From Caloramator quimbayensis (lineage in GTDB: Bacteria > Bacillota > Clostridia > Clostridiales > Caloramatoraceae), in contig NZ_FUYH01000017.1 of NCBI RefSeq assembly GCF_900167605.1, positions 1-56,378 of the forward strand: a stretch of 56,378 nucleotides of DNA, given 5' to 3'. The position numbers were made by a program, and so were the translations under genes. The notes below the pieces were generated by a model, which made no database searches, was not told where the DNA came from, and saw only the letters and a program-made list of their open reading frames with translations. Shown piece after piece: positions 33,315 to 42,738 of this stretch. Numbering within the stretch: position 1 is the stretch's first letter; every line of letters starts with the position of its first letter.

Positions 33315-35486
33315 TTATAAAAGCATATTATCAACGTTTTCAGAATTTACAACATCCATTCTTGTCCAGACTTTGTCGCTTTCCGGTTTTTTATTATCAA
33401 CAATATAATTATAAAGATATATTAAAGGATTGTATCCTTGACCAAATGGGTCCTGACCTATGGAGCAGGATATAACGCCTTTTTTTATGTAATTAAGCGT
33501 TGAATCTATAAAGTCAAAGCATACTATTTTTACTTTACCGCTAAGTCCCATATCTACTACAGCCCTTGCAACCCCTGAAATCCCGCCGGCAGCTATGAAT
33601 ATTCCGTTTAAATCTTTATTTTCTTCAAGATATTGTTTAGTCTTTTTATAAGCAACCTCGTCGTTATCATGGGCTTCGGCTTCAAATACAACATTAAAGT
33701 TTTTTCCTTTAGATAAAGATTCTTTAAATCCTTTGATTCTAAGCTGATGGTCATTTATATTAAAGCTGCTCGTTATTATCCCTATTTTCCCATCCCTTTT
33801 AATTTCTTTTACCATCATTTCTCCGGATAGAAGGCCTGCGCTATATGGATTTTGACCTACAAATACTAAGCGATTGCTCTCAGGCACATCTCCATTAAAT
33901 GTGGCAACAGCGATTCCTTTGTTAGCAGCATTATTAATTTTTGCTGCCATTTCCTTATAGTACCCAACAACAGAAATTCCATCATATCCTTCGCTTATCA
34001 AATTATCCAGTGCTTTATTAAAGTTTTCAACTGTTGTATCCTGAATTTCAATCAAATCCACTTTAGTATTTCTATTTAAAAGTTCTCGTTTTGCATACAT
34101 AATGCCTTGCTTTATTGAATTCCAAAATTCAGCATTGTTTGGACATATTACTCCGAGTTTTAATTGCTTTGAAGGTTTTTTATCAGTCGGTTTTACGCTT
34201 GTATTAAATCTTGATGCAAGCTTTTCTATTTTTTTAAGCATTGATGAAAGATTGCTTGAGGAAGCATTTATCTCTTGAAGACCTGCAACTCCTTCTTCAA
34301 TTATAGCTGCAACTTCCTGAGTACTTGAAGTAACAGCATTTGAAGCATCATAAAGCTTCTCGCTTAAAAGTGTTGTTTCCTTTGCATGCTGATTAATTCG
34401 AGTCGTTTCACCGCTTATTAGCTTCATACTTTCAATAATTACCTCGTTTTGATTGCTTATATTGTTGAATATATCCTTTACGCTTGAAAATATTTCATTT
34501 CCTTTATCAAAATTATTAATACATTCTTCTATACTTTTTTCAACGAAATCGCTGTTAGCCATAATACTATTTATTAAATTGTTAATTTTTATTGTTCCGT
34601 CCTTTGCAGCATCAGATAATTTTGTAGTTTCTGCAGCAACAACAGCAAAACCACGTCCGGCTTCTCCAGCCCTTGCGGCTTCAATTGAAGCATTGAGTGC
34701 AAGCATTTTCAGCTGCTCGCTAATATTAGTTATAAAATCTACTATTATAGTTATTTCTTTTATACTGCTTCTAAGTTTATTTATAAAATCATATGTACTT
34801 TTCAAATCAGAAGATATTATATTTATCTGATTATTGTATTCATTTATATTTTCAATACCCTGCTTTGTGATATTGCTTGTATTCATTGTTAGAGTTTCTG
34901 TATCTTTTATATTTGCTAATATATTATCTACCCTTTTACTAACATCATTAAGGTTATCTGCTGTATTTTTTACAAGCTCAAGCTGCTGTTGGGTTTTGCT
35001 TGAAATTTCTTGTATAGTACTTGAAACTTGTTCATTTCCTTTATAACTTATTTCAGTGCTTTTTGACATCTTGTCTACAGATTCTGAAATTACGAGTATA
35101 TTGGATTTTGTCTGCTCTATGAATAAAAGCAGATTAGATTTCATGTCATTAAAAGCTCTGACAAGTTCACCAATGCTGCTTTTGTCATTTGTAACAATAT
35201 CGCTTAATCCAAGTTCTCCCTTTGAAATTGTTTTTGCATATTCTGCAATTATATTAACAGGACTCAGTATTGATTTTAAAGAATAAAGTAGTATAAAAAT
35301 ACAAATTACTGCTAATGTTATTCCAATAACTGATAAAATTTTAATTAAATTAGAAGTATTTGATTTGAATAATATTATGTAGCCTGAGAAAATCATAAAG
35401 AGAAGAATCACAGAAAAGCATAAATAATTAGACAATTTTGAATTTAATTTTGATGATTTTAAAGAAAAGTTATTTTTTCCTTTCAT
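33315..35486 (-). CDS. Chemoreceptor-type signalling protein with a C-terminal cytoplasmic sugar-binding domain
   Basis: I start at the ATG at 35486, behind AAGGGGGA. The 723-residue protein has two membrane helices (about 21-40 and 47-70) with only six residues between them, so it has no outside sensor. HAMP-like (about 70-125) and methyl-accepting domains follow, with the hairpin tip [18 protein letters not shown] near 290. From about residue 435 a type-1 periplasmic-binding domain begins: [91 protein letters not shown]. By topology that domain is in the cytoplasm. It is divergent from a LacI regulator of a sucrose locus, so a cytosolic sugar is a plausible ligand. Confidence 0.88.
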   Translation of the reverse strand: MKGKNNFSLKSSKLNSKLSNYLCFSVILLFMIFSGYIILFKSNTSNLIKILSVIGITLAVICIFILLYSLKSILSPVNIIAEYAKTISKGELGLSDIVTNDKSSIGELVRAFNDMKSNLLLFIEQTKSNILVISESVDKMSKSTEISYKGNEQVSSTIQEISSKTQQQLELVKNTADNLNDVSKRVDNILANIKDTETLTMNTSNITKQGIENINEYNNQINIISSDLKSTYDFINKLRSSIKEITIIVDFITNISEQLKMLALNASIEAARAGEAGRGFAVVAAETTKLSDAAKDGTIKINNLINSIMANSDFVEKSIEECINNFDKGNEIFSSVKDIFNNISNQNEVIIESMKLISGETTRINQHAKETTLLSEKLYDASNAVTSSTQEVAAIIEEGVAGLQEINASSSNLSSMLKKIEKLASRFNTSVKPTDKKPSKQLKLGVICPNNAEFWNSIKQGIMYAKRELLNRNTKVDLIEIQDTTVENFNKALDNLISEGYDGISVVGYYKEMAAKINNAANKGIAVATFNGDVPESNRLVFVGQNPYSAGLLSGEMMVKEIKRDGKIGIITSSFNINDHQLRIKGFKESLSKGKNFNVVFEAEAHDNDEVAYKKTKQYLEENKDLNGIFIAAGGISGVARAVVDMGLSGKVKIVCFDFIDSTLNYIKKGVISCSIGQDPFGQGYNPLIYLYNYIVDNKKPESDKVWTRMDVVNSENVDNMLL

Positions 35487-35622
35487 ATATAATCCCCCTT
35501 GATTGACAAAAAATTTAACCCTCCTTCTAAAATTATACATAATTTTATATATAATTACAATGTTGGTAATAATGGTTGAAGTATATGGGGATAAAAAAAT
35601 ATTAATTATAAATATTTAAATA

Positions 35623-35672
35623 TTGACAAGTGCACAAATTTTGTGATAATTTTAAATTAAGAAAAGCTTTTC
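35623..35672 (+). promoter_or_regulatory. lacI-type regulator promoter with operator 1
   Basis: TTGACA (35623-35628), 16 bases, GATAAT (35645-35650). GAAAAGCTTTTC at 35661-35672 is a perfect 12-base palindrome just after the start site. The same palindrome lies before the ABC transporter genes, suggesting autoregulation by the LacI-family protein. Confidence 0.65.
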
Positions 35673-35686
35673 ACGAGGTAATGATT

Positions 35687-36679
35687 ATGAGTTTAAACAT
35701 TAAAGATATAGCAAAATTAGCAGGAGTTTCACCTGCAACTGTTTCGAGGGTTATAAATAATACAGGAAATGTCAATGAAGAAAGTAGAGAAAGAGTTTTA
35801 AAGATTTTAGGTGAGACAGGCTATAAACCTAATGCATTAGCAAGGGGGCTCATACATAAAAGAACTAATATATTAGGTATTGTTGTCCCGGATATTTCAA
35901 ATATAAATTTTTCTGAACTTGTAAAGGGAATTGAGAAAGAAGCAAGAAATCATGGATATAATATAATACTTACAACTTCAGGCAATGAATTTGAAAAAGA
36001 AATTGAATGCTTCCAGATGTATAATGAAAAAAGAGTAGACGGGATTATATTTTCAGGTACAAGATTTACTGAGAACCACAAAATTGAAATGGATAATTCT
36101 ACAGCGCCATTTCTTGTATTTGGGCAGGATTTTGAACATGAAAAACTTTTAACGGTAAACATAGATAATAACAAAGCTGCCTATGATGCAGCAATGTTTC
36201 TATTTTCAAAGGGTGCAAAAAATATTGCGATGATTGGAGGCCCTCTTTGGGATAGGGCAGCAGGATACAGCAGGTTTATGGGTTTTTTAAGTGCAGCAGT
36301 TGAGAATGGATTAAACCCTAAAGAGCTTATTTATGAAGAGGGAGATTTTACAATAAAGTCAGGATATAGAATAATGAAGTCTATTTTAAATAAAAAGATA
36401 GTTGATGCAGTTCTTGCGGCTAATGATTTTATGGCTCTTGGTGCGATTAAATGCCTTAGCGATGAAGGAATATCTGTACCAGATGAAGTTCAGGTTATGG
36501 GATTTGATGATAATATTATTTCAGAGATATATAATCCTTCCCTTACTACAGTAAAAATAGATTTTTATGAAGCAGGGAAGATTTGTGCAAAGGCATTAAT
36601 AAATAAAATAAATGGGATTGAAGTAGAAAAAAATGTAAAGTTTCCTTATGAAATTGTAGTAAGAAAAAGTACTAAATAA
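35687..36679 (+). CDS. LacI-family transcriptional regulator
   Basis: A 330-residue repressor/activator. I choose the ATG at 35687 (GAGG site 8 bases upstream) because the DNA-binding domain then begins properly: LNIKDIAKLAGVSPATVSRV with VINNTGNVNEESRERVL and the hinge YKPNALARGL. The ligand domain has LGIVVPDISNINFSELVKGI, VDGIIFSGTRF, NIAMIGGPLWDRAAGYSR, AVLAANDFMALGAIKCL and VMGFDDNIISEIYNPSLTTV. Two matching palindromes (35661 and 36696) are probable operators. Downstream sugar ABC transporter, GH32 and fructokinase point to a sucrose- or fructoside-responsive regulator. Confidence 0.93.
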   Translation: MSLNIKDIAKLAGVSPATVSRVINNTGNVNEESRERVLKILGETGYKPNALARGLIHKRTNILGIVVPDISNINFSELVKGIEKEARNHGYNIILTTSGNEFEKEIECFQMYNEKRVDGIIFSGTRFTENHKIEMDNSTAPFLVFGQDFEHEKLLTVNIDNNKAAYDAAMFLFSKGAKNIAMIGGPLWDRAAGYSRFMGFLSAAVENGLNPKELIYEEGDFTIKSGYRIMKSILNKKIVDAVLAANDFMALGAIKCLSDEGISVPDEVQVMGFDDNIISEIYNPSLTTVKIDFYEAGKICAKALINKINGIEVEKNVKFPYEIVVRKSTK

Positions 36680-36692
36680 TTTTTTAAGCTTC

Positions 36693-36710
36693 TGAGAAAA
36701 GCTTTTCACA
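36693..36710 (+). promoter_or_regulatory. LacI-type operator 2 before the ABC transporter
   Basis: TGAGAAAAGCTTTTCACA: the 12-base core is identical to operator 1 and the palindrome extends to TGnGAAAAGCTTTTCnCA. It lies 67 bases before the binding-protein start codon. Confidence 0.65.
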
Positions 36711-36776
36711 AGTAGTTATTTAAAATATGGTCATATTTAAATGACATATATTAAAATAAATGAAGGGGGAAAATTT

Positions 36777-38093
36777 ATGAAATTTAAAAAAACATTTACA
36801 GTGTTTTTGACAGTATTAATTATGACTCTATCACTTTCAGGATGCTCAAAATCAAGTACTACAAACAATTCGCAAACTCAGACAGAAAAAAAACAAGTTA
36901 AAATTACTGTTATGAATTCAAAAGGTGAAATACAAACTCAGCTTGAGAAAATGGCTAAGGCATTTATGAATGATAACAAAGACATCACAGTAGAAGTTAT
37001 ACCAGCACCTGCAGGGCAGTCACCTTTTGAAAAAGTTTCATCTCTTTATTCATCCGGAAACGCACCAACACTTTCAATGCTTGATCCAGGTGATATTGTC
37101 AAATTTAAAGATAAAGCAGCAGATTTAAGTTCTGAAAAGTGGATTAATGATTCTTTTGATAGAAGTCTTGATTCAGCTAAAGTTGATGGTAAGGTTATCG
37201 GTTTTCCATTTGCAGTTGAGGGATATGGTTTTATTTACAATAAAGAACTTTTAGACAAAGCTTATGGAGGAAATTTTGATGCTTCAGCAGTAAAAACTCA
37301 AAAGGATTTAGAAGAAATGTTTAAAAAGCTTGAAGCTTCAGGGGTAGGCTCTATCATAGTATCACCAATGGATTGGTCACTTGGTGGACATTTCCTTCCA
37401 CTTTCATATTCAACACAAAGTAAGTCATCAGATGATGTAAATAAATTTATAGAAGATTTAAAAGCTGGTAAAGTTGAACTTGCTCAGAATAAGCAATTTA
37501 AAGGTTTAATGGCTACGCTTGATATAATGAAGAAACATAATATATCAAAAAGCTCACCACTTTCAGGCACCTATGAAAATGGCCCAGAAGCATTAGCAAC
37601 AAAGAAGGCTGCAGTTTGGTTCATGGGTAACTGGGCATGGCCTCAAATCCATGAATTAGATGCTGAAAACAATTCCTATGCTTTCTTGCCTGTACCAATA
37701 AGTAATGATGCAGCTGATTATGGTAATTCAGAAATACCTGTTGGTGTAACTAAATATTTTATTTTAGACAAAGAGCAAAATAGCCAAGAGCAACAAGCAG
37801 CAGCAAAGAAGTTCTTAGAATGGATAGTATACAACCAAACAGGTCAAGATTATTTAGTAAATAAAGCTAATGTTATACCTGCATTTAAAAATATAACTAT
37901 AGAATCACAGGATCCCCTCGCAAAATCAATTAAAAAATACATGAGTAAAGGAAAGACTTTACAATTTATGGTTACATTGCCGTCAGATCACTGGTCAAAA
38001 AATGGTGCTTCCATGCAAAAATTCTTAGATAACAAGATTGATGTAAATGGACTTGCAAAAGAAATACAAGAATATTGGAAAAACATAAAATAG
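36777..38093 (+). CDS. Sugar ABC transporter substrate-binding lipoprotein (family 1)
   Basis: A 438-residue MalE-type binding protein. The ATG at 36777 follows GAAGGGGGA and opens a signal peptide ending SLSGC, a lipobox. The mature part shows VKITVMNSKGEIQTQLEKMA, YSSGNAPTLSMLDPGDIV, GFPFAVEGYGFIYNKELLDK, KKAAVWFMGNWAWPQI and PVGVTKYFILDKE. It delivers a carbohydrate to the two permeases that follow. The locus suggests sucrose or a fructo-oligosaccharide. No ATPase gene is present in the operon, so a shared MsmK/MalK-type ATPase elsewhere is needed. Confidence 0.92.
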   Translation: MKFKKTFTVFLTVLIMTLSLSGCSKSSTTNNSQTQTEKKQVKITVMNSKGEIQTQLEKMAKAFMNDNKDITVEVIPAPAGQSPFEKVSSLYSSGNAPTLSMLDPGDIVKFKDKAADLSSEKWINDSFDRSLDSAKVDGKVIGFPFAVEGYGFIYNKELLDKAYGGNFDASAVKTQKDLEEMFKKLEASGVGSIIVSPMDWSLGGHFLPLSYSTQSKSSDDVNKFIEDLKAGKVELAQNKQFKGLMATLDIMKKHNISKSSPLSGTYENGPEALATKKAAVWFMGNWAWPQIHELDAENNSYAFLPVPISNDAADYGNSEIPVGVTKYFILDKEQNSQEQQAAAKKFLEWIVYNQTGQDYLVNKANVIPAFKNITIESQDPLAKSIKKYMSKGKTLQFMVTLPSDHWSKNGASMQKFLDNKIDVNGLAKEIQEYWKNIK

Positions 38094-38103
38094 CAATCAA
38101 TTT

Positions 38104-38137
38104 AATAACGGATAGATTATTTCTATCCGTTATTTTT
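38104..38137 (+). terminator. Intercistronic hairpin after the binding-protein gene
   Basis: AATAACGGATAG (38104-38115) / CTATCCGTTATT (38123-38134) and a short T run. Partial termination here would raise binding protein over permease levels, a common arrangement. Confidence 0.75.
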
Positions 38138-38164
38138 CCAAAATAATATTTTGGGGGGTATAAA

Positions 38165-39049
38165 ATGAGAGAAGAGAGCAGGTTTATAGATAAACTAAAA
38201 ACTTATATTGTTTATGCTGGACCAACAACATTTGTTTTTTTTACAGTAATAATATTGCCTTTTTTATTTGGTATATATTTGACATTTACCAGTTATGATG
38301 GGATATCTAACTCACATAACTTAGTTGGATTTGCAAACTATATTGAAGCCTTTAAGGATACTAAGTTTTTAGCTTCATTTTTGTTAACACTAAAATATGT
38401 ATTATATACAGTTGTTTTTACTAATGTAATAGCATTTTTATTCGCATATATATTAACCAGTGGAATGAAAGGACAAAACTTTTTTAGAGCAGGATTCTTT
38501 ACTCCAAATCTAATCGGAGGGATAATTTTAGGTTTCATATGGCAATTTATATTTTCAAAATTACTTGTTTATATAGGAAATAACTTTAATATACCTATAT
38601 TTTCTACATCATGGCTTGCTGATCCAGTAAGGGCATTTTGGACATTAGTTATTGTTAGTGTATGGCAGAATTCAGGATATATGATGGTTATTTATATTGC
38701 AGGATTCATGAATGTACCTAAAGATTTATTAGAAGCTGCAAACATAGATGGTGCTAACGCATGGAGAAGAATGGTTAATGTCATAATTCCTATGATGATA
38801 CCATCAATAACCATATGTTTATTCTTAACATTGCAAAGAGGATTTATGGTATATGATGTAAACCTTGCATTAACAAAGGGAGGACCGTTTAAGAGTACAG
38901 AATTAATATCGATGTATGTTTATAATCAAGCATTTTTGTCTCAAAAATATGGCGTAGGTCAAGCTCAGGCATTTGTATTGTTCTTAGTTGTTGCTTTAGT
39001 ATCTGTTATACAGGTTTACTTTAGCAAGAAGATGGAGGTTGAAGCATGA
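38165..39049 (+). CDS. Sugar ABC transporter permease (MalF/MsmF type)
   Basis: A 294-residue permease with six predicted membrane helices, starting with IVYAGPTTFVFFTVIILPFL. The EAA loop is DLLEAANIDGANAWRRMVNV (about 188-207) followed by IIPMMIPSITICLFLT. The closing region carries YVYNQAFLSQKYGVGQAQA, typical of CUT1 family permeases. GGGGGG precedes the ATG. It overlaps the second permease gene by 4 bases. Together they form the channel for the oligosaccharide taken up by the preceding lipoprotein. Confidence 0.92.
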   Translation: MREESRFIDKLKTYIVYAGPTTFVFFTVIILPFLFGIYLTFTSYDGISNSHNLVGFANYIEAFKDTKFLASFLLTLKYVLYTVVFTNVIAFLFAYILTSGMKGQNFFRAGFFTPNLIGGIILGFIWQFIFSKLLVYIGNNFNIPIFSTSWLADPVRAFWTLVIVSVWQNSGYMMVIYIAGFMNVPKDLLEAANIDGANAWRRMVNVIIPMMIPSITICLFLTLQRGFMVYDVNLALTKGGPFKSTELISMYVYNQAFLSQKYGVGQAQAFVLFLVVALVSVIQVYFSKKMEVEA

Positions 39050-39876
39050 TGAAGAAAAAAGGAAGTATAACATCTATTATTAAATTTTTGTTTTTGGGTA
39101 TATTTTTCCTTGCTTATATGGTTCCTTTTATATTTGTATTAATCAATTCTTTTAAATCAAAGAAAGAGATTTTGCTTAATCCTATGGCTTTACCTTCAAA
39201 GATAAATTTTACAAACTTTTTAACAGCTTTTAATAAGATGGATTATGTTCATGGATTTACAAATTCTCTTATTATTACAGTATTTAGTGTACTATTAATA
39301 GTTGTTTTATCCTCAATGACTGCCTATATACTTGTAAGAAAAAAATGGAAGTTTAATCAAGCGATATTCTTTGTAATGGTTGCTTCAATGATAATTCCAT
39401 TTCAAGCCATAATGATTCCATTAGTTAGGATATATGGGTCTATAGGTATGCTAAATAGTAAGTGGGCTCTTATATATATGTATATTGGTTTTGGAACATC
39501 TCTTGCAGTATTTATGTTTCATGGTTTTATTAAAAGCATTCCCCTTGAGCTTGAAGAAGCAGCAATGATAGATGGAGCAAAGGGAATGCAGTTATTCTAC
39601 CTTATTGTTTTTCCTTTACTAAAGCCAATTGCCATGACTATTGCTATATTGGATGTTTTATGGATATGGAATGACTTTCTTCTTCCCTCACTGGTTTTAA
39701 TTGCTCCTGAGCAAAGGACATTACCACTATCAACATTTTATTTTTATGGAACATATACTGCTGATTATGGATTATCTATGGCAGGTTTAATATTAACAAT
39801 AATTCCTGTAATAATAATTTATTTAATTCTTCAAAAGTATATCATAAATGGAGTGCTGCAAGGTTCAATCAAATAA
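39046..39876 (+). CDS. Sugar ABC transporter permease (MalG/MsmG type)
   Basis: A 276-residue permease with about six helices. Characteristic segments are YMVPFIFVLINSFKSKKEIL at the N-terminus, MIIPFQAIMIPLVRIYGSIG, the EAA loop PLELEEAAMIDGAKGMQLFY and WNDFLLPSLVLIAPEQRTLP near the C-terminus, the CUT1 MalG pattern. It overlaps the first permease gene and lies 18 bases before the GH32 gene, so uptake and hydrolysis are in one operon. Confidence 0.92.
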   Translation: MMKKKGSITSIIKFLFLGIFFLAYMVPFIFVLINSFKSKKEILLNPMALPSKINFTNFLTAFNKMDYVHGFTNSLIITVFSVLLIVVLSSMTAYILVRKKWKFNQAIFFVMVASMIIPFQAIMIPLVRIYGSIGMLNSKWALIYMYIGFGTSLAVFMFHGFIKSIPLELEEAAMIDGAKGMQLFYLIVFPLLKPIAMTIAILDVLWIWNDFLLPSLVLIAPEQRTLPLSTFYFYGTYTADYGLSMAGLILTIIPVIIIYLILQKYIINGVLQGSIK

Positions 39877-39894
39877 AATTTAGGAGTAGTAGAT

Positions 39895-41355
39895 ATGACA
39901 GAAGATATGATAGTATTAGCAAAAAAATTTATTGAAAACAACAAAACAAAGGTAGATTCAACTTATAGGTTAAATTATCACCTTATGGGGGAGTATGGAT
40001 GGGTTAATGATCCTAATGGTTTTATATACTTTAATGGTTTATATCATTTGTTTTATCAGCATTATCCATACGAACCCATATGGGGACCTATGCATTGGGG
40101 GCATGCTGTAAGCAGTGATTTAATAAAATGGGAATATATGCCTTTGGCCCTTGCGCCGGATAAAGTCTATGATAAAGATGGATGTTTTTCAGGAAGTGCC
40201 ATTGAAAAAGATAATATGATGTATCTATTTTATACAGGACATGTTTATAATAGCGATAAAAAAGATGACTATAAGCAGACTCAGTGTATAGCATATTCAA
40301 TAGATGGGATAAATTTCTCAAAATATATTAACAACCCTGTAATAGGAGCTGAAAAGATACCACAAAAATCGAGTAAGAATGATTTCAGGGATCCTAAAAT
40401 ATTTGTAAGAGGTACTAACTATTATATGGTATTAGGCTCAAATGATGGGGAAGGAAACGGTCAAGCATTGCTCTATAAATCCAAAGATTTAATTAATTGG
40501 GATTTTGTTAATATACTTGCAAAAAGTGATGGTAATATTGGAATGGGATGGGAATGCCCAGATTTATTCTCAATTAAAGATATGGATGTTTTAATTGTTT
40601 CGCCTCAATATATGAAAAGTCAGGGATATAACTATAAAAATTTACATTCAACAATATACGCTGTAGGAAAATTCTATGATGAAAGCGGAGAGCTTAAATT
40701 TGATGAATATCATCCAATAGATTATGGGTTTGACTTTTATGCACCTCAAACAACTTTTGATGATAAAGGAAGAAGACTGATAGTTGCATGGATGGATATG
40801 TGGGAATCAGAAATGCCCACACAAAGATTAGGACATAATTGGGCTGGAGCTATGACACTGCCAAGAGAGATAGTTATGAAAGATAATAAGCTGTATTTTA
40901 GACCAGTTGAAGAAATAAAAAAATATAGAAAAAATGAGTTTGAGATTAAGAATTTAGAATTAATAGAAGAGATTACAATAGATACAAAGGGAGATTGTTA
41001 TGAACTTGATATTTTAATAGATGCACAGGAGGCTAAAAGTTTCGGAATAAAGGTAAGAGCAAGTGAAAAAGAAGAAACTATATTAGAATACAACAAAGAA
41101 AATAAACTTTTCAAGTTTAATAGAGATAAATCAGGAATAGGCCCAAAGGGTGAGAGGGCCACTGAAGCTGAACTAATTGATAACAGATTAAAACTTCAGA
41201 TATTTGTGGATAAATCTTCAGTTGAAGTGTTTATAAACGATGGGGAGAAGGTTATGACGGGAAGGATTTATCCTTCGAAGGAATCTAATTTAATAAAACT
41301 ATTCTCAAAGGGTAGGTGCAGGATATCTTATTTATATAAGTGGGACATACTGTAA
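39895..41355 (+). CDS. GH32 beta-fructofuranosidase / sucrose hydrolase
   Basis: A 486-residue family-32 glycoside hydrolase. The nucleophile motif is WVNDPNGFIYFNGLYHLFYQ (Asp about 39), with PIWGPMHWGHAVSSDL, the transition-state RDP motif in DFRDPKIF and the acid/base Glu in GWECPDLF (about 215-222). The C-terminal beta-sandwich has DKSSVEVFINDGEKVMTGRI. No signal peptide is present, so it acts inside the cell on sucrose, sucrose-6-phosphate or short fructans brought in by the ABC system. Because uptake is by ABC rather than PTS, unphosphorylated sucrose is the likelier substrate (inference). Confidence 0.94.
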   Translation: MTEDMIVLAKKFIENNKTKVDSTYRLNYHLMGEYGWVNDPNGFIYFNGLYHLFYQHYPYEPIWGPMHWGHAVSSDLIKWEYMPLALAPDKVYDKDGCFSGSAIEKDNMMYLFYTGHVYNSDKKDDYKQTQCIAYSIDGINFSKYINNPVIGAEKIPQKSSKNDFRDPKIFVRGTNYYMVLGSNDGEGNGQALLYKSKDLINWDFVNILAKSDGNIGMGWECPDLFSIKDMDVLIVSPQYMKSQGYNYKNLHSTIYAVGKFYDESGELKFDEYHPIDYGFDFYAPQTTFDDKGRRLIVAWMDMWESEMPTQRLGHNWAGAMTLPREIVMKDNKLYFRPVEEIKKYRKNEFEIKNLELIEEITIDTKGDCYELDILIDAQEAKSFGIKVRASEKEETILEYNKENKLFKFNRDKSGIGPKGERATEAELIDNRLKLQIFVDKSSVEVFINDGEKVMTGRIYPSKESNLIKLFSKGRCRISYLYKWDIL

Positions 41356-41398
41356 GGAGTTAATAATTATTTAGAAGAAATGGTGGAAAGAAGAGATA

Positions 41399-41759
41399 AT
41401 GGGAGGAGCCCAACAAGTGGGCAAGTCCTTAGATGGTTCAGATTGGGAATATAATCAAAATTCAATTTTAAAATATTAACGAAGGCTTATAAGTTTATAA
41501 AAAAAGTGTATGGCAGTTATGATTTGATTTTAGAGGAGAATGAAATATATATGCATACATTAGGACTTAAGAAAAAGAAACATTTAATCATATGTTATTT
41601 TAATGAAAAAGAAAATAAATTTAATTTAATATGCCTGAAGAAATAAGATATAAATTATATGAATTATTGATTTCAAACTATGAAGTGATTAGCAGAAGAA
41701 TTGATGAAATAAACTTAAGACCATATGGAACAAGAGTTTATGAACTTGAAGGAAAATGA
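41399..41759 (+). pseudogene. Degenerate coding remnant between GH32 and sugar kinase genes
   Basis: The 420-base gap holds three short frames in different phases: one of 27 codons from 41399, an ATG-less frame from about 41478 to 41646 (with YKFIKKVYGSYDLILEE and LKKKKHLIICYFNEKEN), and a 43-codon frame 41631-41759 (MPEEIRYKLYELLISNYEVI, RPYGTRVYELEGK). A single frameshift near 41630 would join the last two into one protein, so this looks like one decayed gene. I do not recognise the family. No long functional frame covers the gap. Confidence 0.35.
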
Positions 41760-41775
41760 GCAAGGTGGGGATAAT

Positions 41776-42729
41776 GTGATTAATATGTATGACAAAATAA
41801 ATTTTGATAATAAGATATATGACCTATTGACAATAGGGGAGCTTTTAATAGATATGATTTCAAATGAATTTAGTGAGAAATTCAGCTGTAACAGTTATAT
41901 TAGAAAATTTGGAGGTTCGCCATCAAATATAGCAATTAACGCTAAAAAACTAGGAGTAAATTCACTGCCTATATCCTGCGTTGGTAATGATGGCTTTGGA
42001 GATTTCCTAATTTCAAGTTTAGAGAAAGAAAACGTTGATACTTCACAAATAATTCGTTCAAAAAGTCCAACAAGCATGGTTGTATTAACAAGGTCAAAGG
42101 AAACGCCCATTCCAATATTTTATAGAGGAGCAGATTATCAAATAAAATATACACCAACATTAGATGAGAAAATTAAAAACTCCAAAATAGTACATTTTTC
42201 GTCTTGGCCAATATCTAAAAAACAATCAAGAGAGGTTATAGAAAGGGTGATTAAGACAGCAAAAGAAAGCAGTACATTAATAGGTTTTGACCCTAATTAT
42301 CATAAAGATTTATGGGAAGAGGAAAATGGTACAAGCTTAATGAAATCAATGATAAAATATACAGATTTTATAAAGCCCTCAGAGGATGATGCAGAAAGAT
42401 TATTTGGAAAGGATAATCCTGAAAATCAAATAAAGAAGTTTTTTGATTTAGGAGCAAAATTAGTTGTCATGACACTCGGTAAAGATGGAGTTATAGTTTC
42501 AGATGGAGTAAACAGTGAAAAATTCGACACACTGGCAACAAATGTCGTAGATGTAACAGGTGCAGGAGACGCATTTTGGGCGGGCTTTTATGTTGGATTA
42601 ATAAAAGGAAGAAACGTAATAGATTCGGTAAAAGTTGGACTTGCAGCAAGTGCCTTTAAATTAAGATATGTTGGAGCAATTTCGCCAATGCCGCGATATG
42701 AAGAATTAATTAAAGAGTTCATTATATAG
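41776..42729 (+). CDS. PfkB-family sugar kinase, probable fructokinase
   Basis: Phosphorylates a sugar, here probably fructose released by the GH32 enzyme. I choose the GTG at 41776, 5 bases after GGTGGGG; the frame is open further up but overlaps the remnant gene. Motifs: LLTIGELLIDMIS, CNSYIRKFGGSPSNIAINAKKL (the first PfkB signature), STLIGFDPNYHKDLW, FIKPSEDDAERLFG and VDVTGAGDAFWAGFYVGLIK (about 258-277, catalytic Asp). Total 317 residues, normal for fructokinases. Nine bases separate it from the next gene. Confidence 0.9.
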   Translation: MINMYDKINFDNKIYDLLTIGELLIDMISNEFSEKFSCNSYIRKFGGSPSNIAINAKKLGVNSLPISCVGNDGFGDFLISSLEKENVDTSQIIRSKSPTSMVVLTRSKETPIPIFYRGADYQIKYTPTLDEKIKNSKIVHFSSWPISKKQSREVIERVIKTAKESSTLIGFDPNYHKDLWEEENGTSLMKSMIKYTDFIKPSEDDAERLFGKDNPENQIKKFFDLGAKLVVMTLGKDGVIVSDGVNSEKFDTLATNVVDVTGAGDAFWAGFYVGLIKGRNVIDSVKVGLAASAFKLRYVGAISPMPRYEELIKEFII

Positions 42730-42738
42730 GAGGTTATT

